This document shows positions 53,768 to 63,534 of a stretch of 64,000 nt of DNA, piece after piece. Origin of the DNA: Pseudomonadota bacterium (GTDB taxonomy: Bacteria; Myxococcota_A; Polyangia; Polyangiales; Polyangiaceae); contig JAEYWK010000239.1 of assembly GCA_023431345.1 (NCBI GenBank), positions 1 to 64,000 of the forward strand, read 5' to 3'. Each line of letters begins with the position of its first letter. Position 1 is the stretch's first letter. Made by a program: the position numbers and the translations under genes. The notes below the pieces were generated by a model. That model worked only from the letters and a program-made list of their open reading frames with translations. It did no database searches and was not told the origin of the DNA.

Positions 53768-56608
53768 ATGCCGACCCTGAGCTCGAGCATCGTCAAACAC
53801 AACGTTGCCTCGGTGCGCGACGTCGAAGACGCGTTGGCGCGCCAAGCAGTGTACGGCGGTGATCTGCTCACCAACCTGCTCGAGCTGTCCCTCGTCAGCG
53901 AAGAGCAGCTGGCCCGATTGCTGTCTGACACCTACGAGGTCGCGGCGGCGCCGGCGGGTGAGCTGCCGAGCGCCGGCCCGAGCGTCCTGCGCTTGGTCCC
54001 CCGCGACCTGGCACGCCGCTTCAACCTGTACCCCCTGGAGCAGCAGGACGACACGCTCGTGGTCGCGGTCGGCGAGCCCTTGCCCGGCGAGGTAGAGAGC
54101 GATCTCGGATTTTCACTGGGCTTGCGCATCGAGCAGCGCATCGCGCTGTCCATCCGTATCCAGCAAGCGCTGGCGCGTGACTACGCCTTGCCGCTCGAAC
54201 AGCGCGCGGACCGCTTGCTGGCGCAGCTCGCAGGTCGACCGGACCCCAACCCGAGCGTAGCCCCGGGGCCCCCCTCGCCTCCTAGCCCCGAGCCCAGGCC
54301 CGCGGAGCTCGAGCCCTCACCGGAGCAGCCGTCGCTGCCCGCGGCGGAGCTCGAGCCGCCACCGGAGCGGACGTCGGTGCCGGAACCCGAGCCGCCAGCG
54401 GAGCGCACGTCGGCGCTACCGCTCGAGGAGCGGCCAGCCGTGAGCCAGCGCTCGCTCACCGTGGATCGTAGCCAGCTGGATCTCAGCGCTCTCACGCGCA
54501 AGGAACCCAAGCCACGCCGCCGCGGACCCTACACGCCCGCGATGGCCGAGCGTGATTTGCTCGAAGCCGAGGACCGCGATGACGTGCTGCGCGCCTTCTT
54601 CGATTTTGCATCGCAATACTTCGAGTACGCGGCGCTGTTCGCCATCCACGGGGACCTGGCGGAAGGCCGCGACGCGGCCGGCTCCGGGGCACCGCGCGCG
54701 CGTGTGCTCTCGCTGGGTATCCCCCTCGAGCTACCGAGCTCCCTCTCACGCGCCGCCGCTACCGACCGCTTCTCGTTGGTGCGCTTGGGAGCAGGCGGGC
54801 TCGACGGCGCCTTCGCGCGTGACCTCGACCGCCGCCCTGGCCCGCAAACGCTGATGCTGCCGATCCGCGTCCGCAAGCGCACGGTGCTCGTTTTTTACGG
54901 CGATCACGGGCACCGCGACGTGCAGCTCGAGGCGGTGGGTCAGGTGATCTCGTTCGCGCCGCTGGTCTCGAGCGCGCTCGAGCACCTGATCTTGAAGCGC
55001 AAGCAATCGTCCGCAGCTTCGATTCCGCCGCGCGCGCCGCTACGGCCGAGGAACGCGCCGCTGCCACGGCCCGAGGAGCGGGCGGCTGCGCTGGCATCGG
55101 CGCTCGGCGTGGAGGAGCCGCCCGTCTCGTCACGGCCTCCCAGCTCGCGCGCGTCCGGGCTGGCGCGCCCCGTGATCGCCGTCGGCGAGCTGAAGCGCAC
55201 GAAGACGCCCGCCCACGGCTCGCTCGCGCCACCAGCGCCGCGGGCTTCACTCGCGCCAGGGCGCACGTCGCAGGCTCCCCTCTCTCCGGCTGCGCTCGCG
55301 CCCGCCCGCGCCGCTGATGCTCCCGTGGTGCCGGCTGCGCTCGCGCCCGCCTCGAATGCCCCCGTCGTTTCACCGCCAGCTCCCAGCGGCGATCCGCTGG
55401 AAGAAGGTTGGGATTTGACGTTCCGGCCGCGCGAGCGCGGCACGGAGCCGGGCATGGGTACGCAGAGCCGCAAGCTCGAGCTCGTCCCAGAGCCGATGAA
55501 CGAAGGGCCCTCGCTCGAGGTCAGCGAGCAGAGTGAAGAAGACGCCCTGGCGGCGGAGGCCGCCGGCTCCCCCGAAGCGCCCGAGATCTCCGTCGGCCCA
55601 GGCGCGTTCGAAGACGAGCTCGACCTGCCCCCCGACAGCGGCGGCGTTCCGCTCGCGCCCGCGTCGCGCTCGCTCGCGCACAGCGCGCGGCCGCTGCCGA
55701 TGGCCAATCGCTCGGAAGAGCTCCGGCTCCCCACCGTCATCGTCGACCTGGCCAACGACTGCCAGGCTTTGCTCGAGCAGCTACTCGCTGGCAGCTCAGC
55801 GGCGGGTGACAAGCTGGTGCAGCTGGGTGAGCCGGCGATCGCGGTGCTCGCAGGAGCTTTCCCAGGCCCCATCACCGCGGAGCTGCGCAGAGGCGTCGGC
55901 AGCGCCCCTTCGCGCGCCTCCGAGTGCGGGCCGATCTTGCGCACGCTGGCGCGCATCGGCGTGCGGGCTGCTCCCGTGCTCGTGGTACGCACCGCCGACG
56001 CAGACCCGAACGTGCGCGCTTGGGCCACGCGCCTGCTCGGCGAGATGCCAGGCGAGGACGCGGCGCGCGCCATCGTGCGGCGCTTCATCGATGACGAGCA
56101 AGAGGTGCGACGCGCGGCGCTGGCAGCGGGCCGACTGATGCAGAATCACGTCGAAGCTCGCTCGATGATCCACGCAGGGTTGGCGGATCTGCTGGGAGAG
56201 TCGTCGCGGCCCGAAGTTCAACGACACGCGCTGATCGAGGCCATCGCCGACCTGCGCGACGGCCGCGCCGTCCCCACCGTGCTCCGGCTCTTGGAAGATC
56301 GCTCGAGCGACATCGTTCGCTCCGCGCATTGGGCGCTCGTGGTGCTGGCGCGACAGGACTACGGCCTCTCCGCGGCCGCTTGGGAAGAATGGTGGCGGCA
56401 AAACTCCGCGCGGCACCGCATCGAGTGGCTCATCGATGCGCTGATGCACGAATCGACCGATATTCGCCGCGCCGCTGGCGACGAGCTGAAGTCGACGACG
56501 AAGGAGTACTTCGGCTACTACGACGACCTGCCGCTGCTGGAGCGGCAGAAGGCTCAGACGCGTTACCGAGAGTGGTGGGAAGCGAAAGGCAAGGCGCGGT
56601 TTCGGTAA
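53768..56608 (+). CDS. MshEN-like, GAF-like and HEAT-repeat fusion protein
   Basis: The product is 946 residues from ATG 53768. The N-terminal ~140 residues resemble the MshEN/GspE N-terminal domain (LLTNLLELSLVSEEQLARLLSD and VPRDLARRFNLYPLEQQDDTLVVAV), which binds cyclic di-GMP in related proteins. A second globular segment (VLRAFFDFASQYFEYAALFAI to LVFYGDHGHRDVQ) resembles a GAF-like fold. A long Pro/Ala/Ser region with repeated (A/S)LAP units follows, then a C-terminal ~220-residue HEAT-repeat block (for example LVVRTADADPNVRAWATRLLGEMP). No ATPase domain is present, so it is a receiver/scaffold form, not a pilus ATPase. Likely protein-protein scaffold. Confidence 0.72.
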   Translation: MPTLSSSIVKHNVASVRDVEDALARQAVYGGDLLTNLLELSLVSEEQLARLLSDTYEVAAAPAGELPSAGPSVLRLVPRDLARRFNLYPLEQQDDTLVVAVGEPLPGEVESDLGFSLGLRIEQRIALSIRIQQALARDYALPLEQRADRLLAQLAGRPDPNPSVAPGPPSPPSPEPRPAELEPSPEQPSLPAAELEPPPERTSVPEPEPPAERTSALPLEERPAVSQRSLTVDRSQLDLSALTRKEPKPRRRGPYTPAMAERDLLEAEDRDDVLRAFFDFASQYFEYAALFAIHGDLAEGRDAAGSGAPRARVLSLGIPLELPSSLSRAAATDRFSLVRLGAGGLDGAFARDLDRRPGPQTLMLPIRVRKRTVLVFYGDHGHRDVQLEAVGQVISFAPLVSSALEHLILKRKQSSAASIPPRAPLRPRNAPLPRPEERAAALASALGVEEPPVSSRPPSSRASGLARPVIAVGELKRTKTPAHGSLAPPAPRASLAPGRTSQAPLSPAALAPARAADAPVVPAALAPASNAPVVSPPAPSGDPLEEGWDLTFRPRERGTEPGMGTQSRKLELVPEPMNEGPSLEVSEQSEEDALAAEAAGSPEAPEISVGPGAFEDELDLPPDSGGVPLAPASRSLAHSARPLPMANRSEELRLPTVIVDLANDCQALLEQLLAGSSAAGDKLVQLGEPAIAVLAGAFPGPITAELRRGVGSAPSRASECGPILRTLARIGVRAAPVLVVRTADADPNVRAWATRLLGEMPGEDAARAIVRRFIDDEQEVRRAALAAGRLMQNHVEARSMIHAGLADLLGESSRPEVQRHALIEAIADLRDGRAVPTVLRLLEDRSSDIVRSAHWALVVLARQDYGLSAAAWEEWWRQNSARHRIEWLIDALMHESTDIRRAAGDELKSTTKEYFGYYDDLPLLERQKAQTRYREWWEAKGKARFR

Positions 56609-56636
56609 GGGCCCGCGCGGGCATCCCGGCCGCGGC

Positions 56637-56858
56637 CTAAAGGAACCAGACGCCGATGACGCAGAGGACGGTCGCGACGGCGACCGAAATCATCGCGAGC
56701 GCTTCCCACGCGCCGCTGCGCGCGTCCGTGAAGCGCAGCTCGATCGAGGCGATGCGGCTCACCTCGCGGCGCTTGCGACCGGAGAGGGCCAGGTTGGCGG
56801 CGCGCAGCGCCGGATCGAAAATCTGCTCGTTCTCCGACACGGGGCCTGGTTCTTCCAT
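56637..56858 (-). CDS. Small tail-anchored membrane protein
   Basis: The 73-residue product starts at ATG 56858; GTG 56870 is possible. A basic helix (NLALSGRKRREVSRIASIEL) precedes a C-terminal membrane segment (ALAMISVAVATVLCVIGVWFL). No family is known. It is convergent with the HEAT gene. Confidence 0.5.
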   Translation of the reverse strand: MEEPGPVSENEQIFDPALRAANLALSGRKRREVSRIASIELRFTDARSGAWEALAMISVAVATVLCVIGVWFL

Positions 56859-56902
56859 GGACCCCGTCACGCGCCAAGCGCAAAACGCCGAAGCCGAAGC
56901 CG

Positions 56903-57424
56903 TTACTTTTCTTCGCTAGACGAGCCGCCGATGGGGGCGGATTTCTTGGCGCCCGTCAGGTCGATCTCCCAGTTCAGCGTTTGCTCACTGCCTTCGTACG
57001 ACGGCACGATGATGGCCTTGAGCGCGCGCAGCACACACTTCCCGACCGCGGTGCTTTCGCCGTACGGGTCCGAGATGGTGGCGGACTTCACGTGGCCATC
57101 GTTGCCGAACGTGACCGCGACCGTCGCTTTGCCCTTCGGGCTCTTCTCGGTCACCGACTCGGGACAGCTCTCGGCCGAGTTCGCCGCGCGGCTCATCTCG
57201 ATTTCGCCTTGCTTGGCGTCCCAGCCGCGGCGCTTGTCTTCGTCCGTCGTCTCGTTGCTCGTATCGTAGGCGTCGCTGTCGCGCTGATTCCTCATTTGCT
57301 CGGCGCCCGCCGCCTCTTGCTCGGCGATCAGCTCGTCGGGCGTCTTCACGTGATCCGCTTCCATGCTCGGACCGCATGCCGTCGAAACACCGAGAACCAA
57401 CACACCCAGAGCTACGCGCTTCAT
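56903..57424 (-). CDS. AgmX/PglI C-terminal-like lipoprotein
   Basis: The 173-residue product starts at ATG 57424 (MKRVALGVLVLGVSTACGPS; lipobox STAC). It is acidic in the middle (DTSNETTDEDKRR) and carries a TonB-like C-terminal domain (CPESVTEKSPKGKATVAVTFGNDGHVKSATISDP with CVLRALKAIIVPSYEGSEQTLNWEI). This domain is known as AgmX/PglI C-terminal in myxobacterial proteins and related to TonB. It probably sits in the periplasm. Confidence 0.7.
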   Translation of the reverse strand: MKRVALGVLVLGVSTACGPSMEADHVKTPDELIAEQEAAGAEQMRNQRDSDAYDTSNETTDEDKRRGWDAKQGEIEMSRAANSAESCPESVTEKSPKGKATVAVTFGNDGHVKSATISDPYGESTAVGKCVLRALKAIIVPSYEGSEQTLNWEIDLTGAKKSAPIGGSSSEEK

Positions 57425-57780
57425 GGCGCCGCATCCTAATCGAGCGGACGCGAGCGAAACAACAGGAAGACGGGACGACGGCGAGGTTTTTCGCGCTCTT
57501 CGACGCCCTTTGGCCTCGCCAGCGGTCCCGCGTACCTCCAATCCGAAAAAAGCCGTTGGCGTCGAACGCGGCGCTGGAAGGCGCCGCCGCGCGTTGCCCG
57601 AAACGTCGCGCACGCGCTCACGCAAGGCTTCCCGTTGGACCACTTTGACCCTGCCGAGGGCCAGCCCGTGCTCCGCGGCGAGCGGCAGCGCGGCGACGAG
57701 CGGCACTGCGGCGACGAGCGGCACTGCGGCGACGAGCGGCACCGCGGCGACGAGCGGCAGCGCGGCACCGCGGCGACGCG
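57425..57780. other. 356-bp region with tandem repeat, no supported gene
   Basis: Between the lipoprotein start and the NtrC-family stop (both minus strand). Upstream promoter of the lipoprotein is expected near 57425-57520. A tandem repeat covers 57674-57763; otherwise nothing recognisable. Confidence 0.5.
57674..57763. repeat. Tandem repeat of an 18-bp unit
   Basis: Four or so near-perfect copies of GCGGCGACGAGCGGCACT occur in tandem, with final copies varying at one or two positions. Both strands keep the reading open (Ala-Ala-Thr-Ser-Gly-Thr on plus), but no start or family supports a gene. It could be a variable-number repeat. Confidence 0.65.
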
Positions 57781-59145
<1,365 letters not shown>

Positions 59146-59248
59146 TGTGCAAAAAGTTTAGCCCACGGGCCGGAACCTCGCAACATCTTCAGCCGGAGCG
59201 GTCGCGGCGTGGCCATGCCGGAGCGGCTTGGGATATACACGCAGCCCC

Positions 59249-60469
59249 ATGCTCGCAGGTTTGGACCAGCTCTACAGCGCTCAGATCGGAAACCTCCGCC
59301 GCCGCCTGCGCGGGGAGCGCCTCGCGGTGCTCACTCACGCCGCGGCCATCGACCGGCGCGGCCGCCATTTGCTCACGGTGCTCGAGGAGCTCGGCGCCTC
59401 ACCGCAAGTGATCTTCACGCCCGAGCACGGCCTGGACGCAGACGCGCAAGCCGAAGAGCCCGTCCAAGACGCGGCTCCGTCGGCGGAGGCGTCGGGCCCT
59501 CGCGTCATCAGCCTGTACGGCGATACCAAAGAGCGGCTCTCACCCACACCGGAGGAGTTGGAGGGAATCGAGCTGCTCGTGATCGATCTCGCCGACGTCG
59601 GCAGCCGCTATTACACGTACGTGTGGACGGCCCTGCTCGCGGCGCGCGCCGCCGCCGCCAAGGGCATTCACACCGTCGTGCTCGATAGGCCCAACCCCAT
59701 CTCCGGCGATCCCGCGCTGCTCGAAGGCGCGCCGCAGCGCGAAGGCTTCCTGTCTTTCGTGGGCCTCGAGCCGTTTCCGATCCGTCATTGCCTCACGCTC
59801 GGCGAGCTCCTCGCGCAGCTATTCGAGCGCGACGGGCTGGCGCTCGGACCGGAAGGTGCGCTGTCGGTGGCGCGGGTGCTGGGCTGGGAGCGACAACGCA
59901 CGGCTGAAGCCTGGGGGCGCCCGTTCATCATGCCGTCGCCGAACATGCCGACGCTGGAGACGGCGCTGGTGTACCCCGGCGGCTGCCTGCTCGAAGGCAC
60001 GAACCTGTCGGAAGGCCGCGGCACCACGGCTCCGTTCCAGCTGGTCGGCGCGCCTTTCCTCGACGGCCAAGCCCTGGCGCAAGCGCTCAGCGAAGCGGGC
60101 ACGCCCGGGGTGCTGGTGCGCCCCGTCACCTTCAAGCCGACGTTCGAGAAGCACGCCGGCCAGCGCTGCAGCGGCGTGATGCTTCACGTGACGAACCCGG
60201 CGCTGTTCCGGCCCGTAGCGACGTACTTGACGCTCATCACGCTGGCGCGCGCGCAGGCTCCGGAGACGTTCCAGTTTCGCACCACGCCCTACGAGTTCGA
60301 AGCGACGATTCCCGCCTTCGATTTGCTCACGGGCTCCGCCGAAGCGCGCACCGCGATCACGGCGGGCGCCTCCGCCGAAGACGTCGTCGCGACGACGGCT
60401 CCGGTGGATCCAGCGCTGCGCGAGACGGTGTTGGCAGCCGAAGCGCGGCTCGAGCGCGCCGCCATCTGA
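59249..60469 (+). CDS. NamZ-family (DUF1343) exo-beta-N-acetylmuramidase-like protein
   Basis: The product is 406 residues from ATG 59249. Family markers are IFTPEHGLDADA, VIDLADVGSRYYTYVWT, VVLDRPNPISG, MPSPNMPTLET and EGTNLSEGRGTTAPFQLVGAPF, which match DUF1343. The characterised member NamZ releases N-acetylmuramic acid from peptidoglycan fragments. No signal peptide is visible, so it may act in the cytoplasm on recycled muropeptides. It is convergent with pepP, with a 1-bp gap. Confidence 0.82.
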   Translation: MLAGLDQLYSAQIGNLRRRLRGERLAVLTHAAAIDRRGRHLLTVLEELGASPQVIFTPEHGLDADAQAEEPVQDAAPSAEASGPRVISLYGDTKERLSPTPEELEGIELLVIDLADVGSRYYTYVWTALLAARAAAAKGIHTVVLDRPNPISGDPALLEGAPQREGFLSFVGLEPFPIRHCLTLGELLAQLFERDGLALGPEGALSVARVLGWERQRTAEAWGRPFIMPSPNMPTLETALVYPGGCLLEGTNLSEGRGTTAPFQLVGAPFLDGQALAQALSEAGTPGVLVRPVTFKPTFEKHAGQRCSGVMLHVTNPALFRPVATYLTLITLARAQAPETFQFRTTPYEFEATIPAFDLLTGSAEARTAITAGASAEDVVATTAPVDPALRETVLAAEARLERAAI

Positions 60470-60470
60470 G

Positions 60471-61844
60471 CTAGCCGCGCATCGCTTGCTCGACGTCGTC
60501 GACCAACTTCGGCACGGCGCGGCTGAGCACCTCGGCGCCGGAGTCGGTCACGAGCACGTCGTCTTCGATGCGGATACCGCGCACGTCTGCGAAGCGCGAG
60601 AGCTCGTCGCGAGCGAGGACGCTCTCGAGCTCACCGACCTCCCCCGGCCGCTCGAGGATGCGACGAATCTGGTAGAAGCCGGGCTCGATCGTGACGCACA
60701 TGCCCGGCTCGAGGTCGCGATCGAGCCGCAGGTAGCGGTCACCGGGGGCTTCGGCGCGTGCACGGCCCGGCGCGTAGCCGGCGCGATCCCCGAGATCTTC
60801 GAGATCGTGCACATCGAGGCCGAGCAAGTGACCGACGCCGTGAGGGAAGAACAGGGCCGCGGCGCCGCGCTCGTAGAGGTCGGCCGCGTTGCCGCGCAAG
60901 ATCCCGAGGCCGATCAGCCCCTCCACCAGGGTGAGCCCAGCGACGCGGTGCACCTCGAGGTAGCGCACGCCGGGTCTCACGGCGCGGATCGCCGCGAGCT
61001 GCGACGCGAGCACGACCTCGTACAGGGCTCGCTGCGTGGGCGAGAACTTGCCGCTGACGGGCCAAACGCGCGTCACGTCCCCCGCGAAGCCCTCCGGCGT
61101 CTCCGCGCCCACGTCGGCCAGCACCAGATCGCTCGGGCCGAGCAGGCCGTCGTGACGGTCATTGTGCAGCACCTCGCCGTGCACGGTGACGATCGAGCCG
61201 TAGGCGGTGCTGCAGCCAGCGGCCGTGATCTCGGCTTCCATCGCGGCGCGCACGTTGGCTTCGCGCTCGCCTTTGCGGGTCGAGCGCATGCCCGCAACGT
61301 GAGCGCGCCCCGTAACGATGGCCGCTTCCCGCAGCTGCTCGATGGCGGCGAGGTCGTGCCGGAGCCGCAAGGCGATCATGGCGTCGGCCAGCTCGAGGTC
61401 GGCGCCGGTGAGCTCGCTGCCGCTGCCCGGGTCGATGTCGCGATCGAGCAGCTCCGACAGCCAGAGGGCCGACTCCCAGTCCTGAGGCGGAAGTGTCATC
61501 CACTCGGCGTTCCCCTCGAGCTCGTCGATGGAGCGAACCTCGAGGCCAAGCTGCTGCGACCAGTCGTCGAGCGACGGCATCGGGCCCGTCCACAGCTCGG
61601 CTTCCGGGTCGGAGGGGGGAGCGAAGAGCGTCGCCCTGCCCTCGGCGATCAACAGCGCGGCGCCCTCGATCGAGCGACCGACGAGGTAGAGGAAATGGCT
61701 CTCGGCGCGGAAGGGGAAGCGGTTGTGCTCGAAGTTGCGGGGCCGCGAGTGGCCGGCGATCAGCAGCGCGGGGCGCGTCAGCTGCTCGGTAAGACGGGCG
61801 CGGCGGTCGGAGAAGGCACGAGCGTCGGAGGCTTTCGTCCACAT
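60471..61844 (-). CDS. pepP: Xaa-Pro aminopeptidase (M24B)
   Basis: The product is 457 residues. Metal ligands are seen as Asp in VLADVGAETPEGFAGDVTRV (two Asp), His in FFPHGVGHLLGLDVHD, Glu in CVTIEPGFYQIRR and Glu in GIRIEDDVLVTDSGAE. N-terminal aminopeptidase P domain shows PALLIAGHSRPRNFEHNRFPF and ESHFLYLVG. It removes N-terminal residues preceding proline. Start at 61844 is well supported by length. Confidence 0.9.
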   Translation of the reverse strand: MWTKASDARAFSDRRARLTEQLTRPALLIAGHSRPRNFEHNRFPFRAESHFLYLVGRSIEGAALLIAEGRATLFAPPSDPEAELWTGPMPSLDDWSQQLGLEVRSIDELEGNAEWMTLPPQDWESALWLSELLDRDIDPGSGSELTGADLELADAMIALRLRHDLAAIEQLREAAIVTGRAHVAGMRSTRKGEREANVRAAMEAEITAAGCSTAYGSIVTVHGEVLHNDRHDGLLGPSDLVLADVGAETPEGFAGDVTRVWPVSGKFSPTQRALYEVVLASQLAAIRAVRPGVRYLEVHRVAGLTLVEGLIGLGILRGNAADLYERGAAALFFPHGVGHLLGLDVHDLEDLGDRAGYAPGRARAEAPGDRYLRLDRDLEPGMCVTIEPGFYQIRRILERPGEVGELESVLARDELSRFADVRGIRIEDDVLVTDSGAEVLSRAVPKLVDDVEQAMRG

Positions 61845-61981
61845 GATGGGTCGCGATCCGGCGCGAGGGCCGTTCGTAGTCAGGCAGCGACCGCCTGGGA
61901 AAGTGGCGGACGACGGAGCCTAGCAGGTAAACTACGCACCCGCTGAAACCGGCGCGTGCCTTCCGGCATACACCGGCCAGC

Positions 61982-62014
61982 GCAGGGCAACCCTGCCGAC
62001 GACGGCTCGCCGTC
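61982..62014 (+). promoter_or_regulatory. Two small hairpins in the leader of the Cys-rich RiPP precursor
   Basis: GCAGGG/CCCTGC with a 3-base loop (61982-61996) and GACGGC/GCCGTC (62001-62014) lie just upstream of the GAAGAGGAG ribosome site at 62029. They could be a leader structure for regulation, for example by metal, but no known riboswitch is recognised. Confidence 0.4.
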
Positions 62015-62044
62015 TCGAGCAACAACTGAAGAAGAGGAGTGGCA

Positions 62045-62368
62045 ATGGCTTTCAGTCTTTCCAAGTCGATCTTGTCTGCGGCGTCTGCGGGTTTGATGGT
62101 GGGCGCAGTGGCCGCCTGCGGTGGCAGCGCTCCCGCCCCCGAGACGCCCGCGGCCGAAGCTCCCGCCGACATGCCCGACGCGCCCGCAGCGGATGACGCT
62201 CATGCCCACGGGGCCGAGCCGGCTGCGGACGCCGCGGGCGGGAAGGAGTGCTGTAAGGGAAGGAACGAGTGCAAGGGCAAGGGCGCTTGCAAGACCGACG
62301 CGAACGCCTGCGCGGGTAAAAACGAGTGCAAGGGCAAGGGCGGCTGCAACGGCCACTGCCCGCAGTGA
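62045..62368 (+). CDS. Cys-rich secreted peptide, candidate MNIO RiPP precursor
   Basis: The 107-residue product starts at ATG 62045 behind GAGGAG. The signal peptide has a lipobox-like AVAAC (Cys25), then an acidic Ala/Pro/Asp leader-like region, and a core with eight Cys at 69, 70, 76, 82, 89, 95, 101 and 105. The core holds two similar units, NECKGKGACKT and NECKGKGGC. The following gene encodes a DUF692 enzyme, so this is probably its substrate. The likely product is a metal-binding peptide with modified Cys, as in bufferin/Hvf systems, where similar Gly/Cys-rich precursors exist. Modification is inference. Confidence 0.75.
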   Translation: MAFSLSKSILSAASAGLMVGAVAACGGSAPAPETPAAEAPADMPDAPAADDAHAHGAEPAADAAGGKECCKGRNECKGKGACKTDANACAGKNECKGKGGCNGHCPQ

Positions 62369-62568
62369 CCCGCAGCCCCGCTTGAGCGCACGCTGAGCCC
62401 ACCCGCTGGGCTTGGGTCCTGGCTTCGCTCGCTCAGCTCGAGGCGCGTGCTCGCGTACGCCGCTTCGAGCTTACCCCGAGCTCAGCGGACGCCGAGACAG
62501 CGGGTGGCTTGCTGGCGCCCTCGGGGCCCGCCTCACTCGCGACATCACCCTCCACGCCGCGGACTGCC

Positions 62569-63534
62569 ATGAACGACTTCTCGCGCCACCGACTCGACCT
62601 GGGCGTCGGCGTCGGACTCAGAGTGCCGCACTACGCGGAGATCCTGCGAACGCGGCCGCAGCTCGATTTCTTCGAGATCATCAGCGAAAACTTCATGGTG
62701 CAGGGCGGCAAGCCCCTTTATCACCTCGGGCGCGTGCTCGAGCACTACCGGGTGGTGCAGCACGGTGTTTCGCTCGGCATCGCAGGCCCCGACGAGCCCG
62801 ACCGCGCGTACCTGACGTCGCTCAAGGCGCTCGCGCGACGAACCCGAACCCCCTGGGTCAGCGACCACTTTTGTTGGAGCGGCGCCGGCGGCGCGCACCT
62901 GCACGATTTGTTGCCCGTCCCGTACACGCCCGAAGCCGTGCGACGCACGGTGGTCCGGGCACGGATGATTCAAGACTTCTTGGAGGTGCCGTTCGCGCTC
63001 GAGAACACCTCCAGCTACCTCACTTACCGCTCGAGCACGCTCAGCGAGTGGGAGTTCATCTCCGAGGTCGCGGAGCGCGCCGACATCGGCCTGCTCTTCG
63101 ACGTGAACAACGTCTACGTATCGGCCTACAACCACGGCTTCGACGCGGAGACCTTCGTGCGCTCGGTCCCTCACCAGCGCATCTTGCAAATCCATCTCGC
63201 CGGCCACACCAACCTGGGCAAGTACATCATCGATACCCATCGCGGCGCCGTGATCGAGCCGGTGCTCGAGCTGTACCGGCAAACGATCGCCGCGTGCGGC
63301 CCCGTGTCGACGCTGATCGAGTGGGACGACGAAATCCCGGAGCTGCCCGTGCTGCTCGCGGAGGCCGAGCGCGCGCGGCGGGCCCGTGAGGAAGGCCTTT
63401 CGCGCCGAGCGGGCCGCGACGTGCCTGCCGCGAGCGTCGTGGCGGCGGCGGCGGCGCTGCCGTCGCCTGCGACGGGCGCCTGGAAGCAGGGTGGGCCGCG
63501 CGAGTCCGCCGCGCACGAGGCCGTCCGCTCATGA
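62569..63534 (+). CDS. DUF692 multinuclear non-heme iron oxidative enzyme (MNIO)
   Basis: The product is 321 residues from ATG 62569. It matches DUF692: LGVGVGLRVPHYAEIL, FFEIISENFMVQGGKP, QHGVSLGIAG, WVSDHFCWSG, HDLLPVPYTPEAV, FALENTSSYLTY, GLLFDVNNVYVSAYNHGF, LQIHLAGH, IDTHRGAV and LIEWDDEIPELPVLL. Conserved His/Asp/Glu residues bind the iron cluster. Enzymes of this family convert Cys residues of precursor peptides to heterocycles, as in methanobactin and bufferin. The ~40-residue C-terminal extension is Ala/Arg-rich. It overlaps the DUF2063 gene by ATGA. Confidence 0.92.
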   Translation: MNDFSRHRLDLGVGVGLRVPHYAEILRTRPQLDFFEIISENFMVQGGKPLYHLGRVLEHYRVVQHGVSLGIAGPDEPDRAYLTSLKALARRTRTPWVSDHFCWSGAGGAHLHDLLPVPYTPEAVRRTVVRARMIQDFLEVPFALENTSSYLTYRSSTLSEWEFISEVAERADIGLLFDVNNVYVSAYNHGFDAETFVRSVPHQRILQIHLAGHTNLGKYIIDTHRGAVIEPVLELYRQTIAACGPVSTLIEWDDEIPELPVLLAEAERARRAREEGLSRRAGRDVPAASVVAAAAALPSPATGAWKQGGPRESAAHEAVRS

